Source of the DNA: a virus
DNA length: 62,795 bases
Reading direction: 5' to 3' (one strand)
IMG/VR virus record: IMGVR_UViG_3300027754_000090
Span: 1 to 62,795 of that record
Made by a program: the position numbers and the translations under genes. Each line of letters begins with the position of its first letter. The stretch's first letter is position 1. The notes below the pieces were generated by a model. That model saw only the letters and a list, made by a program, of their open reading frames with translations. It was not told the DNA's origin and did not search any database. Positions 50,116-56,699 of this stretch are shown piece by piece.

Positions 50116-50661
50116 ATGGATATTATGATAGATATTGAATCACTTGCGACACAGCCAGATGCTGTGATTTTAAGTATTGCCGCAGTGAAGTTTGATCCAT
50201 TTGACGATTACACCGAGCGTGGCGTTGAAGTGGCAGAATTGCCACAACTGAATCTGTTGTTGGAAATCGACAGCCAGCCAGATCGTCATGTGGATCCCAA
50301 TACTGTGGATTGGTGGGGCAAGCAGGACCCGGTGGTACAGGACAGCATCTTTGGTGATCATGTTCGGGTGAGTTTTACCGAGGCACTGGACCAGTTACAC
50401 CGGTTCATCTGGAACTCAGGTGGCCGAGTATGGGCTCAGGGAACTCAGTTTGATATTGCTGTGCTGGAACATGCCTATCGCAGTGTGAATCGTGCTTATC
50501 CCTGGCAGTATTGGCAGGCACGAGACAGCCGCACTTTGCTGGACCTTGTGCGAGTGGAACTGCCAGTGGCTACTCATGACGCAGTGGCTGACTGCTTCCG
50601 GCAGATTGTGGGTGTGCAGAAGGCGCTGGGTGTGCTGGGTGTAACCAAGTTCGTTCGTTGA
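50116..50661 (+). CDS. 3'-5' exonuclease, RNase H-like fold (DEDD family)
   Basis: 181 residues. MDIMIDIESLATQPDAVILS carries the DxE of ExoI; VWAQGTQFDIAVLEHAYRSV the ExoII Asp; THDAVADCFRQI the ExoIII HxxxxxD. Fits the Rv2179c/RNase T-like 3'-5' exonucleases seen in large phages. May act on tRNA ends or degrade RNA or DNA. Confidence 0.85.
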   Translation: MDIMIDIESLATQPDAVILSIAAVKFDPFDDYTERGVEVAELPQLNLLLEIDSQPDRHVDPNTVDWWGKQDPVVQDSIFGDHVRVSFTEALDQLHRFIWNSGGRVWAQGTQFDIAVLEHAYRSVNRAYPWQYWQARDSRTLLDLVRVELPVATHDAVADCFRQIVGVQKALGVLGVTKFVR

Positions 50662-50687
50662 CATTCAATTACTGAATACGTTATAAT
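50658..50687 (+). promoter_or_regulatory. Early-type promoter, leaderless
   Basis: TTGACA (50658-50663), 18-bp spacer, TATAAT (50682-50687), 6 nt (AAACAT), ATG 50694. Confidence 0.85.
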
Positions 50688-50693
50688 AAACAT

Positions 50694-50879
50694 ATGGCAG
50701 CAGAAAATCGTAAAATTCATGGTGTGTATATCTGTAGATTGTGCGGTCACGAGATCAACGATGCCGGAGCATGTAATTTTGGTTGTGTTCAGGATTTTGT
50801 GTATCCAAAAAATCGACCCAGTGGCACAGTGACACTGAAAACTTATGAACTGATTCTGCTTACCGAGGAAAATCTATGA
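50694..50879 (+). CDS. Small Cys-rich protein
   Basis: 61 residues. CRLCGHEINDAGACNFGC gives four Cys for a zinc site, then a beta-rich end. Early leaderless start; ATGA overlap with the deaminase gene. Confidence 0.62.
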   Translation: MAAENRKIHGVYICRLCGHEINDAGACNFGCVQDFVYPKNRPSGTVTLKTYELILLTEENL

Positions 50880-51340
50880 TTCCCACCTGGGACAGGTATT
50901 TTTTAGACATGGTGCGTACCATCAGTACCCGCAGCAAAGACCCTGACACTCAGCTGGGCTGTGTGATTGTGGGACCAGACAGAGAAATCCGCAGCACTGG
51001 TTACAATAGTTTTGTGCGCGGATTAAATGATCAGGTGCCTGAACGCCAGCTGCGACCAGAAAAATATTGGTGGATTGAACACGCTGAACGCAATGCCATC
51101 TACAATGCGGCCAGAACCGGCACCAGTTTGCTGGGTTGTAGCCTGTATCTTCCCTGCCTGCCCTGTGTGGATTGCGCCAGAGCCATAGTCAGTGTGGGTA
51201 TCAAAGAAGTGGTGAACAGTGCTCAGCAAGTATCCGCATGGTCCAGCAAACAGCAGTGGCGTCCACACTTTGACCGTATTGTTCCCATGTTTGCTGAATG
51301 CGGAATAATCATGCGCAGCGTGGATTATGATGCTTTTTGA
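50876..51340 (+). CDS. dCMP deaminase
   Basis: 154 residues. Zinc-dependent deaminase motifs: EHAERNAIYNAA (HAE) and CLPCVDCARAIV (PCxxC), with TRSKDPDTQLGCVIVG at the N-terminus as in dCMP deaminases. Supplies dUMP for dTTP synthesis and works with the ribonucleotide reductase encoded at 13-18 kb. Confidence 0.93.
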   Translation: MIPTWDRYFLDMVRTISTRSKDPDTQLGCVIVGPDREIRSTGYNSFVRGLNDQVPERQLRPEKYWWIEHAERNAIYNAARTGTSLLGCSLYLPCLPCVDCARAIVSVGIKEVVNSAQQVSAWSSKQQWRPHFDRIVPMFAECGIIMRSVDYDAF

Positions 51341-51635
51341 TACACTCGCACAGAATCGCAATTGGATGGTGCGACGGTGGCAGCAGGATCAGAACTTTTA
51401 CCTGGAGGTCTTCCCGATAGATAAAGCTAAGTATGCTTTTTCTGAAGACATGGCATTCATAACGCACAATGTGCGACGGTATTATCCCAGTAGCCAGCTG
51501 GTTCGGGAATATTGGTATCCTGAATATCAGCAGGGATCAGGAGATCTACCACGGTTGGTGTATGATCTGGGCACTGTGTTTGATCAGATTCGTGACGCGG
51601 CAGTTACGGCAGATCGAGAACGGGAAATCAGATGA
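51327..51635 (+). CDS. Small unknown protein (paralogue of the broken gene at 51912)
   Basis: 102 residues. N-terminal NRNWMVRRWQQDQNFYLEVF and C-terminal LVYDLGTVFDQIRDAAVTAD. Overlaps the deaminase gene by 14 nt. The same two segments reappear in the frameshifted locus at 51912-52254. Confidence 0.62.
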   Translation: MMLFDTLAQNRNWMVRRWQQDQNFYLEVFPIDKAKYAFSEDMAFITHNVRRYYPSSQLVREYWYPEYQQGSGDLPRLVYDLGTVFDQIRDAAVTADREREIR

Positions 51636-51922
51636 TTGACCTGGTCTTTGCACTCAGCACCACACACGATGTGGTTCAGCCACGCGACTATGTACAGTGG
51701 CATCGTCAGCTGACCCAGCATAAGCACGCAGAGATGCAGGTCAGTCACCAGGGCAATGATCTGCTGGCTCTGAGGTTCAGCTTTGCGCCCAGTGGCAGAG
51801 ATCACGCAGGGTTAATGTTGGAATTCAGTGTGCTGCGATATTGTGCTAGTATCACCATATATGACCATCGTCACTGGGACTATGATCACACTCAATGGAG
51901 GGCCACAGCCGATGACATTTAA
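51632..51922 (+). CDS. Small unknown protein
   Basis: 96 residues, His-rich (HRQLTQHKHAEMQVSHQGND), ATGA overlap with the previous gene and an 11-nt overlap with the next. No function recognised. Confidence 0.58.
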   Translation: MIDLVFALSTTHDVVQPRDYVQWHRQLTQHKHAEMQVSHQGNDLLALRFSFAPSGRDHAGLMLEFSVLRYCASITIYDHRHWDYDHTQWRATADDI

Positions 51923-52254
51923 TGAAGTCGCACTGAGACGAGGCTGGCTGACTCGGTATTGGCAGTCACATGATAATCAAGTCTGTGTGGATGTGGTCTG
52001 GAACAAAAAAATCTGGAAATGGTAACCCAGAAATAAGGGATCAGATAGATCTGATCACCATGGCCGAGTGGTATCACCCGGCTGTCCGGGTGATTGAAAT
52101 TGGTGATTGGCATGTGATTCTAGATCTGGGCACAGTGTTTGATCAGATTCGTGATGTGGCGCAACCACCCACTCCCAAACGATCTATCCGTGGCGGTTTG
52201 ATCCAGCCCCAGATCTCACAGTGCTGCACAGCGATGATGTTGATTCAGAAATAA
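51912..52254 (+). pseudogene. Frameshifted paralogue of the 51327 gene
   Basis: Frame one (51912-52025) gives MTFNEVALRRGWLTRYWQSH and ends KKIWKW; a second frame carries on with NPEIRDQIDLITMAEWYHPA and VILDLGTVFDQIRDVA, matching the 51327 product. The shift lies at the A7 run near 52004-52010. Losing one A rebuilds a single frame, so it is an indel, a programmed slip or a sequence error. Confidence 0.65.
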
Positions 52255-52266
52255 GCAATCTGATCA

Positions 52267-52312
52267 CAGCAGAAATAAATTCAGAAATAATACGAAAAAT
52301 TTCCAAATAGCC
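52267..52312 (+). repeat. 46-bp direct repeat, copy 1
   Basis: Begins CAGCAGAAATAAATTC and ends CCAAATAGCC; same as 53425-53470 apart from one mismatch. Lies just upstream of the gene at 52330. Confidence 0.9.
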
Positions 52313-52318
52313 GCAGCA

Positions 52319-52324
52319 TAAATA
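52319..52324 (+). promoter_or_regulatory. Late promoter (TAAATA), leaderless
   Basis: GCATAAATA; ATG 52330 is exactly 5 nt downstream. Confidence 0.7.
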
Positions 52325-52329
52325 ACCAC

Positions 52330-53448
52330 ATGCGCTATTACGAACTAATAACTGAAGACTACAAATCAGTCACTAAGAAATTCATTGATGCTGGAGCTGA
52401 CTCAGCCGAGGTCAAAAAGTATATTGACCAGTTTAAGGCATTGGGTACTAAATTAAACAATATTACAGACCCAGCTGATAAAAACATTGATGTCTGGGGT
52501 AAGCGATCATTTGCTGACTTCAAGAAATTTGTCACTGATATCGGCACTCAGGTTACCCCGAGCAGCCAGAAGAAAGATGCTGGCACCAGTATTGATATCA
52601 CAACACCAAAACAAAAAGCAGCTGGGTGGAATATAATTATTCCCACTGACGAGTCTGCCAGTTGTTATCACGGCACTGGTACCGATTGGTGTGTGAGTAA
52701 ACGCAATCAAGGCCATTTTGAGGACTATTTTCTAGACAACAACGTCACACTGGTATTCTGTCTGAATGATCAGCAAGAAAAATGGGCTATTGCCAGTCAT
52801 GTCGACCTAGGCGATAAATCTGAGTTCTTTACCGCCAAAGATAAATCACTAACCCAGGAGAAATTCGACTCTGCTACTGGATTAAATTCTGCAGAGATAA
52901 TTAAATCTGCTCTGAGTCATGCTGGCGTGGAGCCAGCTCGTGCTGAGGCCAAACTGGCCAGTATTCCACATCTGATCCGCAAAGCCCTGACCCCAGACCC
53001 AGCCCTGGAGAAAAAAATTCTAGCTACCAAGAATGCCAAGTGGATGTATCAGTATACCCTGAATGTGCTGAAAGCACCATGGCCAGCTGCTGAGCCAGTG
53101 ATTGCTCAGAACGCTGGGTGGGCATTCTGGTATGCCTGTTTTGTGCTGAAAGCGCCATTTCCAGCTGGTGAACCAGCGATTGCTCAGAACGCTGATTGGG
53201 CATACTCATATGCCAAGGCTGTGCTGAAAGCACCATGGCCAGCTGCTGAGCCAGTGATTGCTCAGAATGCAGAGCGGGCATATTATTATGCCCTGGATGT
53301 GCTGAAAGCGCCATTTCCAGCTGGTGAACCAGCGATTGCTCAGAACGCTCAGTTGGCATACAAATATGCCCAGTATATGCTGAAAGATCCCAAACCCAAC
53401 ACCTGGCGTAAACGGTACTTGGCTCAGCAGAAAAAAATTCAGAAATAA
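52330..53448 (+). CDS. Phage protein with helical repeats (about 35 aa), unknown function
   Basis: 372 residues. The N-terminal part has MRYYELITEDYKSV (typical of T4-like unknown proteins) and a domain with ASCYHGTGTDWCVSKRNQGH and TLVFCLNDQQEKWAIAS, seen in other phage proteins. From about 230, four or five units of WAYxYAxxVLKAPWPAAEPV / IAQNA form an alpha-solenoid like DUF4116-type repeats. The stop codon lies in a 46-bp direct repeat that also occurs upstream of the gene. Confidence 0.7.
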   Translation: MRYYELITEDYKSVTKKFIDAGADSAEVKKYIDQFKALGTKLNNITDPADKNIDVWGKRSFADFKKFVTDIGTQVTPSSQKKDAGTSIDITTPKQKAAGWNIIIPTDESASCYHGTGTDWCVSKRNQGHFEDYFLDNNVTLVFCLNDQQEKWAIASHVDLGDKSEFFTAKDKSLTQEKFDSATGLNSAEIIKSALSHAGVEPARAEAKLASIPHLIRKALTPDPALEKKILATKNAKWMYQYTLNVLKAPWPAAEPVIAQNAGWAFWYACFVLKAPFPAGEPAIAQNADWAYSYAKAVLKAPWPAAEPVIAQNAERAYYYALDVLKAPFPAGEPAIAQNAQLAYKYAQYMLKDPKPNTWRKRYLAQQKKIQK

Positions 53449-53470
53449 TACGAAAAATTTCCAAATAGCC
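53425..53470 (+). repeat. 46-bp direct repeat, copy 2
   Basis: Second copy, including the end of the 52330 gene and its stop codon; again followed shortly by GCATAAATA. Confidence 0.9.
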
Positions 53471-53482
53471 ATCACCACGGCA

Positions 53483-53488
53483 TAAATA
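53483..53488 (+). promoter_or_regulatory. Late promoter (TAAATA)
   Basis: GGCATAAATAAATG, downstream of repeat copy 2 as in copy 1; may drive the 27-residue frame at 53514. Confidence 0.55.
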
Positions 53489-53513
53489 AATGCATACAAC
53501 GGAACTGAATACT

Positions 53514-53597
53514 ATGTCATCAATCATTATCATCGCTGAACATAAAGCCAATCCCAACCAGGATCCGGCCAACTGGTATCCAGGTGCCACTGAATGA
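53514..53597 (+). CDS. 27-residue peptide, doubtful
   Basis: MSSIIIIAEHKANPNQDPAN then WYPGATE. Weak ACGGAA upstream; a late box sits 25 nt before. It may be a remnant. Confidence 0.35.
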   Translation: MSSIIIIAEHKANPNQDPANWYPGATE

Positions 53598-53638
53598 CGC
53601 GGTAAGCAGGACCTGTCATCAGAATAGCAAGTACACAG

Positions 53639-53661
53639 CCTGCAGATAATGCAGGTTTTTT
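53639..53661 (+). terminator. Intrinsic terminator
   Basis: Stem CCTGCA / TGCAGG, loop GATAA, then TTTTTT. Separates the preceding genes from the tRNA cluster. Confidence 0.85.
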
Positions 53662-53674
53662 GTTGGCCAACTAG

Positions 53675-53703
53675 TTGACAGCAGCGGTACCCAGTGTTAT
53701 ACT
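53675..53703 (+). promoter_or_regulatory. Early-type promoter of the tRNA cluster
   Basis: TTGACA (53675-53680), 17-bp spacer, TATACT (53698-53703), then AGTTAAGTGG. Confidence 0.87.
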
Positions 53704-53728
53704 AGTTAAGTGGCAGGAAGTAGAAAAT

Positions 53729-53804
53729 GGGCTTGTAGCTCAATTGGGAGAGCGCCTGATTTGCATTCAGGAGGTAGCCGGATCGTAGCCGGCCAGGTCC
53801 ACCA
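53729..53804 (+). tRNA. tRNA-Ala (TGC)
   Basis: Acceptor GGGCTTG/CAGGTCC with wobble pairs, anticodon stem CCTGA/TCAGG, loop TTTGCAT, CCA encoded. T loop ATCGTAG deviates from TTCRANY. Confidence 0.88.
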
Positions 53805-53813
53805 TGAAGTTTT

Positions 53814-53903
53814 GGTAGTGTGGGTGAGTGGTTAAAACCATCAGACTGTAAATCTGACGCTCCTCGTAGAGCTTCGTTGGTTCAAATCCAACCGCTACCA
53901 CCA
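53814..53903 (+). tRNA. tRNA-Tyr (GTA)
   Basis: Class II with long variable arm as expected; acceptor GGTAGTG/CGCTACC, loop CTGTAAA, CCA encoded. Confidence 0.93.
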
Positions 53904-53913
53904 AGTTTTTAAA

Positions 53914-54008
53914 GGTTCGTGAGGTCGTTTAGTAATGGTAAGACCAGGGCATATATCAAATGCCAGTTTAAAGCTAACTGATGCGGATTCCGTCCTCACA
54001 ACGAAGCA
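53914..54008 (+). tRNA. tRNA-like sequence, identity unresolved
   Basis: D-arm-like GGTCGTTTAGTAATGGTAAG, anticodon-arm-like GGCAT-ATATCAA-ATGCC, a long variable-arm-like AGTT-TAAAG-CTAACT, and outer pairing GTGAGG/CCTCAC. T arm and acceptor do not fit cleanly, so this may be a degenerate or odd class-II tRNA. Confidence 0.4.
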
Positions 54009-54066
54009 ACTTAACGGTGGTAATATGTTTAAACCGGCAGCGTGGTGCAAGGCCACAACAGTTTAT

Positions 54067-54142
54067 CGCGGTGTAGAGCAGTAGTAGCTCGCTTGGCTCA
54101 TAACCAAGAGGTCGATGTGTGCAAATCCATCCACCGCAACCA
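54067..54142 (+). tRNA. Initiator tRNA-fMet (CAT)
   Basis: CGCGGTG paired to CACCGCA leaves a C1-A72 mismatch, the hallmark of bacterial initiator tRNA, and the body (GTAGAGCAG, GTAGCTCG) tracks E. coli fMet. The anticodon stem is CTTGG/CCAAG, so only two of the three usual G-C pairs are present. CCA encoded. Confidence 0.88.
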
Positions 54143-54147
54143 ATTTT

Positions 54148-54229
54148 CAGCAATTGATTACTAACCTGGGTATGTGCCAGCCAGGGAAACCCACTAAATT
54201 AGGTGGATGAGTGCTGGTGCCAATTGCTG
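54148..54229 (+). ncRNA. Candidate structured RNA within tRNA cluster
   Basis: 82 nt closed by a 9-bp perfect stem CAGCAATTG/CAATTGCTG. Inside, CCTGG/CCAGG and CCAC/GTGG hairpins. Size is tRNA-like but the arms do not make a tRNA and no anticodon is evident. Confidence 0.45.
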
Positions 54230-54240
54230 GATTAAGTTAT

Positions 54241-54315
54241 GAGGTGTTAGTGGAGTGGTTATCACGCTGCCCTTTCAAGGCGGAATCAGGGGTTCAAATC
54301 CCCTACACCTTACCA
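54241..54315 (+). tRNA. tRNA-Glu (TTC)
   Basis: Acceptor GAGGTGT/ACACCTT, anticodon loop CTTTCAA, T arm AGGGG-TTCAAAT-CCCCT, CCA encoded. Confidence 0.92.
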
Positions 54316-54325
54316 AAGTTTTATG

Positions 54326-54401
54326 TGGGCCTTACTCGAGTGGTTTCAGAGGACTGACTGTGACTCAGTTTACAGGGGTTCAAATCCCCTAGGTCCAACC
54401 A
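54326..54401 (+). tRNA. tRNA-His (GTG)
   Basis: Acceptor TGGGCCT/AGGTCCA, anticodon loop CTGTGAC, CCA encoded. Discriminator is A rather than the usual C opposite G-1. Confidence 0.9.
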
Positions 54402-54413
54402 AAGATTAATTTT

Positions 54414-54485
54414 TCTTGAGTAGCTCAATGGCAGAGCGTTCGGCTGTTAACCGAAATGTTGTAGGTTCGAATCCTACCTCAGGAG
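54414..54485 (+). tRNA. tRNA-Asn (GTT)
   Basis: Acceptor TCTTGAG/CTCAGGA, anticodon loop CTGTTAA, standard T arm; CCA not encoded. Confidence 0.92.
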
Positions 54486-54489
54486 CAAC

Positions 54490-54526
54490 GAGGGGCGAAG
54501 TACTTGGTATTCCAAACTTCGCCCTC
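54490..54526 (+). other. Hairpin between tRNAs
   Basis: About 10-bp stem GGGGCGAAGT / ACTTCGCCCT with a 14-nt loop; possible processing signal between tRNA-Asn and tRNA-Gln. The following 45 nt hold nothing recognised. Confidence 0.45.
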
Positions 54527-54570
54527 TTATAAAGTTCATGTGGGTAATCGGTAAATGCATTAAAGTTTTT

Positions 54571-54646
54571 AGCCGGATAGCTCAATTGGCGGAGCGTCTG
54601 ACTCTGACTCAGAAGGTTCTTGGTTCGACTCCAAGTCCGGCTGCCA
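54571..54646 (+). tRNA. tRNA-Gln (CTG)
   Basis: Acceptor AGCCGGA/TCCGGCT, anticodon stem TCTGA/TCAGA, loop CTCTGAC, discriminator G, CCA encoded. Confidence 0.92.
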
Positions 54647-54653
54647 AAGTTTT

Positions 54654-54727
54654 ATCAGCGTAGTGTAACGGTAGCACGACAGTCTCCAAAACTGTTTGTC
54701 CGGGTTCAAATCCTGGCGCTGGTGCCA
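54654..54727 (+). tRNA. tRNA-Trp (CCA)
   Basis: Acceptor ATCAGCG/CGCTGGT, anticodon loop CTCCAAA, discriminator G, 3' CCA encoded. Confidence 0.92.
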
Positions 54728-54736
54728 AAGTTTTTC

Positions 54737-54812
54737 GGCCGGTTAGCTCAGCGGTTAGAGCATCTCGTTTACACCGAGAGGGTCCGGGGTTCAAATCCCT
54801 GACCGGTCACCA
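54737..54812 (+). tRNA. tRNA-Val (TAC)
   Basis: Acceptor GGCCGGT/ACCGGTC, anticodon stem TCTCG/CGAGA, loop TTTACAC, 3' CCA encoded. Confidence 0.93.
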
Positions 54813-54821
54813 TAAGTTTAT

Positions 54822-54898
54822 CGGGATGTGGGCTAAAGGTTAGCCGCCTGTTTTGGGAACAGGACATCGAGTGAGTTCGATTCTCACCATCCCGACCA
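54822..54898 (+). tRNA. tRNA-Pro (TGG)
   Basis: Acceptor CGGGATG/CATCCCG, anticodon loop TTTGGGA, 3' CCA encoded. Confidence 0.93.
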
Positions 54899-55025
54899 CA
54901 GTTCGGAGCAGATAGACAGAAGGTCGTAGCTTGGTGAAGCCCAGGATACGGACGCTGGAACACAGATGCCACGCCCAACGTATACAGGGACAGCAGTGAA
55001 ATCCTTAACTCCAAGGCCTTTTTTT
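54899..55025 (+). other. Non-coding spacer within the tRNA cluster, unassigned
   Basis: 127 nt between tRNA-Pro and tRNA-Met with no reading frame. It contains GGAG near 54905 and CTCC near 55009, ATACG/CGTAT pairing, and ends in a T7 run. It may be a decayed tRNA or small RNA, but no known fold is clear. Confidence 0.35.
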
Positions 55026-55102
55026 AGGTGTGTAGCTTAGTTGGCCAAAGTGTCTGTTTCATACGCAGAAGATCGTGGGTTCGACTCCCATCACACCTAC
55101 CA
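55026..55102 (+). tRNA. tRNA-Met (CAT), elongator, or Ile2
   Basis: Acceptor AGGTGTG/CACACCT fully paired, anticodon loop TTCATAC, CCA encoded. Full pairing at 1-72 excludes an initiator. CAT could be Met or, if the C is lysidine-modified, Ile. Confidence 0.88.
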
Positions 55103-55111
55103 GTACATTTT

Positions 55112-55185
55112 GGTTCCGTAAGTTAATGGTAAACTAGCTCACTGTCTATGAGCATTCGAGGGTTCGATTCCCTTCGGGACCGCCA
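55112..55185 (+). tRNA. tRNA-Asp (GTC)
   Basis: Acceptor GGTTCCG/CGGGACC, anticodon stem GCTCA/TGAGC, loop CTGTCTA, CCA encoded. Confidence 0.92.
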
Positions 55186-55193
55186 TATTTTTA

Positions 55194-55269
55194 GGCTGTT
55201 AAGCTAACCTGGTGGAAGCGCCTGTTTGAAGCACAGGAAGGCGGGGTTCGATTCCCCGAGCAGCCACCA
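55194..55269 (+). tRNA. tRNA-Phe (GAA)
   Basis: Acceptor GGCTGTT/AGCAGCC, anticodon stem CCTGT/ACAGG, loop TTGAAGC, CCA encoded. Confidence 0.92.
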
Positions 55270-55270
55270 T

Positions 55271-55347
55271 GCCCTGATAGCTCATTTTGGTAGAGCGCTT
55301 GATTAGTAATCATGAGGTGATCGGTTCGAACCCGATTCGGGGCTCCA
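55271..55347 (+). tRNA. tRNA-Thr (AGT)
   Basis: Acceptor GCCCTGA/TCGGGGC, Thr-like body, discriminator T, CCA encoded. Loop TTAGTAA gives A at wobble position 34, rare in bacteria; one T-T mismatch in the anticodon stem. Confidence 0.82.
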
Positions 55348-55354
55348 AACTTAT

Positions 55355-55430
55355 TGACCTGTAACTCAGTTGGCAGAGTGCTGTGCTGATAACGCAGAAG
55401 TCGTTGGTTCAACTCCAACCAGGTCAACCA
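55355..55430 (+). tRNA. tRNA-Ile (GAT)
   Basis: Acceptor TGACCTG/CAGGTCA, anticodon stem CTGTG/CGCAG, loop CTGATAA, CCA encoded. Confidence 0.92.
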
Positions 55431-55472
55431 AGTATGCTGAAATAGTGAAGTTCTTGAAGGCACCACAAGTTT

Positions 55473-55547
55473 GATCTCGTAACTCAGCGGTAGAGTATCG
55501 ATCTTTTAAATCGAGAGCCGTGGGTTCAAATCCCGCCGGGGTCACCA
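55473..55547 (+). tRNA. tRNA-Lys (TTT)
   Basis: Acceptor GATCTCG/CGGGGTC with wobble pairs, anticodon loop CTTTTAA, CCA encoded. Last tRNA of the cluster. Confidence 0.92.
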
Positions 55548-55574
55548 AAGTTTCATACTGAGTACGGTCTGCGG

Positions 55575-55580
55575 TAAATA
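55575..55580 (+). promoter_or_regulatory. Late promoter (TAAATA), leaderless
   Basis: GGTAAATA; ATG 55586 is exactly 5 nt downstream. Confidence 0.65.
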
Positions 55581-55585
55581 TCCGT

Positions 55586-55981
55586 ATGACCCTACGCAGT
55601 TGTCCAGTATGTAACACGGTATTAACCAACAAACAAAAAAACAATGTAACCTGTGGCCATAGTTGTGCCAACACTTTTTTTCGCAGTGGGGTCAACAGCG
55701 GCCAATATCGCCAGGGCACTGACAACTATCGTACCATATGTTTCATTTATCATCCACGCGAATGTGTGGTTTGCGGTGAAACCAATGTATTAGATGTTCA
55801 TCACTGGGACCACATTCACAGCAATAATGAGCCGTCCAATCTGATACCACTGTGTCCTAATCACCACAGGTATATGCACACCCGACATCGTGCGCTGATA
55901 GCTGATCAAGTCAATAGTTATCGTGAACAGTTTTTAGAAAATCAGTGTCAGGACATCCTAGACCAACCAGATTATGACTGA
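55586..55981 (+). CDS. HNH endonuclease (homing-type) next to tRNA cluster
   Basis: 131 residues. N-terminal zinc knuckle CPVCNTVL and CGHSC, then HNH core CVVCGETNVLDVHHWDHIHS, NLIPLCPNHHRYMHTRH with paired CxxC. Free-standing HNH genes of this type move between phage genomes and often lie beside tRNA genes. Late leaderless promoter. Confidence 0.87.
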   Translation: MTLRSCPVCNTVLTNKQKNNVTCGHSCANTFFRSGVNSGQYRQGTDNYRTICFIYHPRECVVCGETNVLDVHHWDHIHSNNEPSNLIPLCPNHHRYMHTRHRALIADQVNSYREQFLENQCQDILDQPDYD

Positions 55982-56055
55982 ATATCACTGGTTAAGTGAA
56001 TCTAGTGACATCGTCAGCAACGTGGCCAGTATAACTGGTCTGATATCCACCAGCA

Positions 56056-56499
56056 TTACAGTACCCAGGGCCTGCCCAGTATTAGGCCACCAGTATTGGA
56101 GTTATCCACAATAGTGTTGCCTGAATATTGTGTGGGTAACTTTGTAATATCTAAAACATTCCGGGCGCGGTAATAGGGTGCAGCAGTGTTGCCACCAGCC
56201 TGGCGTCGAATCCGTGCCAGGGTAAGTTTGGCAGTCTGACGCTGTTGCCGAGTGGATAGACGAGCAATGCAGTTGTTGGTACGCAGCACTGACCCATTGA
56301 CCACAGCAGATGCAGTCAGTGTGTCAGTTCCCACTAGATGAGTTATGCCCAGGTTCAGTGTGAACCAGCTGGCATCAATACCCACAGCAGTGGCAATGTT
56401 ACTAGCCAGTGTGTTCACTGTGATGCCGTTGTCTACGGTATAACTGTTAAAAGTTGCTGAGTTTAGTATGCTCTGCACTGTGATGGTGATATTGGCCAT
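56056..56499 (-). CDS. Conserved phage protein, minus strand
   Basis: 147 residues, minus strand. ITITVQSILNSATFNSYTVD start and C-terminal AAPYYRARNVLDITKLPTQY then SGNTIVDN, the latter a recurring motif in T4-like marine phages. AAAGGAT upstream. Function unknown; perhaps virion-related. Confidence 0.68.
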   Translation of the reverse strand: MANITITVQSILNSATFNSYTVDNGITVNTLASNIATAVGIDASWFTLNLGITHLVGTDTLTASAVVNGSVLRTNNCIARLSTRQQRQTAKLTLARIRRQAGGNTAAPYYRARNVLDITKLPTQYSGNTIVDNSNTGGLILGRPWVL

Positions 56500-56502
56500 G
56501 AA

Positions 56503-56626
56503 TTATCCTTTGCCAGCTTCAAATTTTGATAACAAACTCATACTGTTGCCACGCAGGTCAGCTGGTGGGTTGATCCATCTGGTCTATGGTGTCCAGCAGA
56601 CCCCGTATAATATCAGTTGCTCGCAT
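56503..56626 (-). pseudogene. Short frameshifted phage gene, minus strand
   Basis: From ATG 56626: MRATDIIRGLLDTIDQMD, then stop at 56558. In the neighbouring frame NPPADLRGNSMSLLSKFEAG follows to a stop at 56503. The two pieces look like the two ends of a longer protein family in T4-like marine phages (start MxATDIIRG, end NPADIR…). The minus-strand TAAATA box lies 5 nt before the ATG. Confidence 0.5.
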
Positions 56627-56631
56627 CAATG

Positions 56632-56637
56632 TATTTA
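56632..56637 (-). promoter_or_regulatory. Late promoter (TAAATA), minus strand, leaderless
   Basis: GCATAAATA on the minus strand, 5 nt, then ATG at 56626. Confidence 0.62.
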
Positions 56638-56663
56638 TGCCAGCATCTCAATATGGCCACGGC

Positions 56664-56669
56664 TAAATA
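56664..56669 (+). promoter_or_regulatory. Late promoter (TAAATA)
   Basis: GGCTAAATAATC, followed by TGAGGAG before ATG 56700. Confidence 0.68.
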
Positions 56670-56699
56670 ATCAACAGATGTATTGAGGAGTGATCCAGT

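Noticed and set aside
54609-55466. Minus-strand frames across the tRNA cluster
   Set aside because: They are reverse complements of tRNA genes (typical spurious frames with GFEPRT-like motifs).
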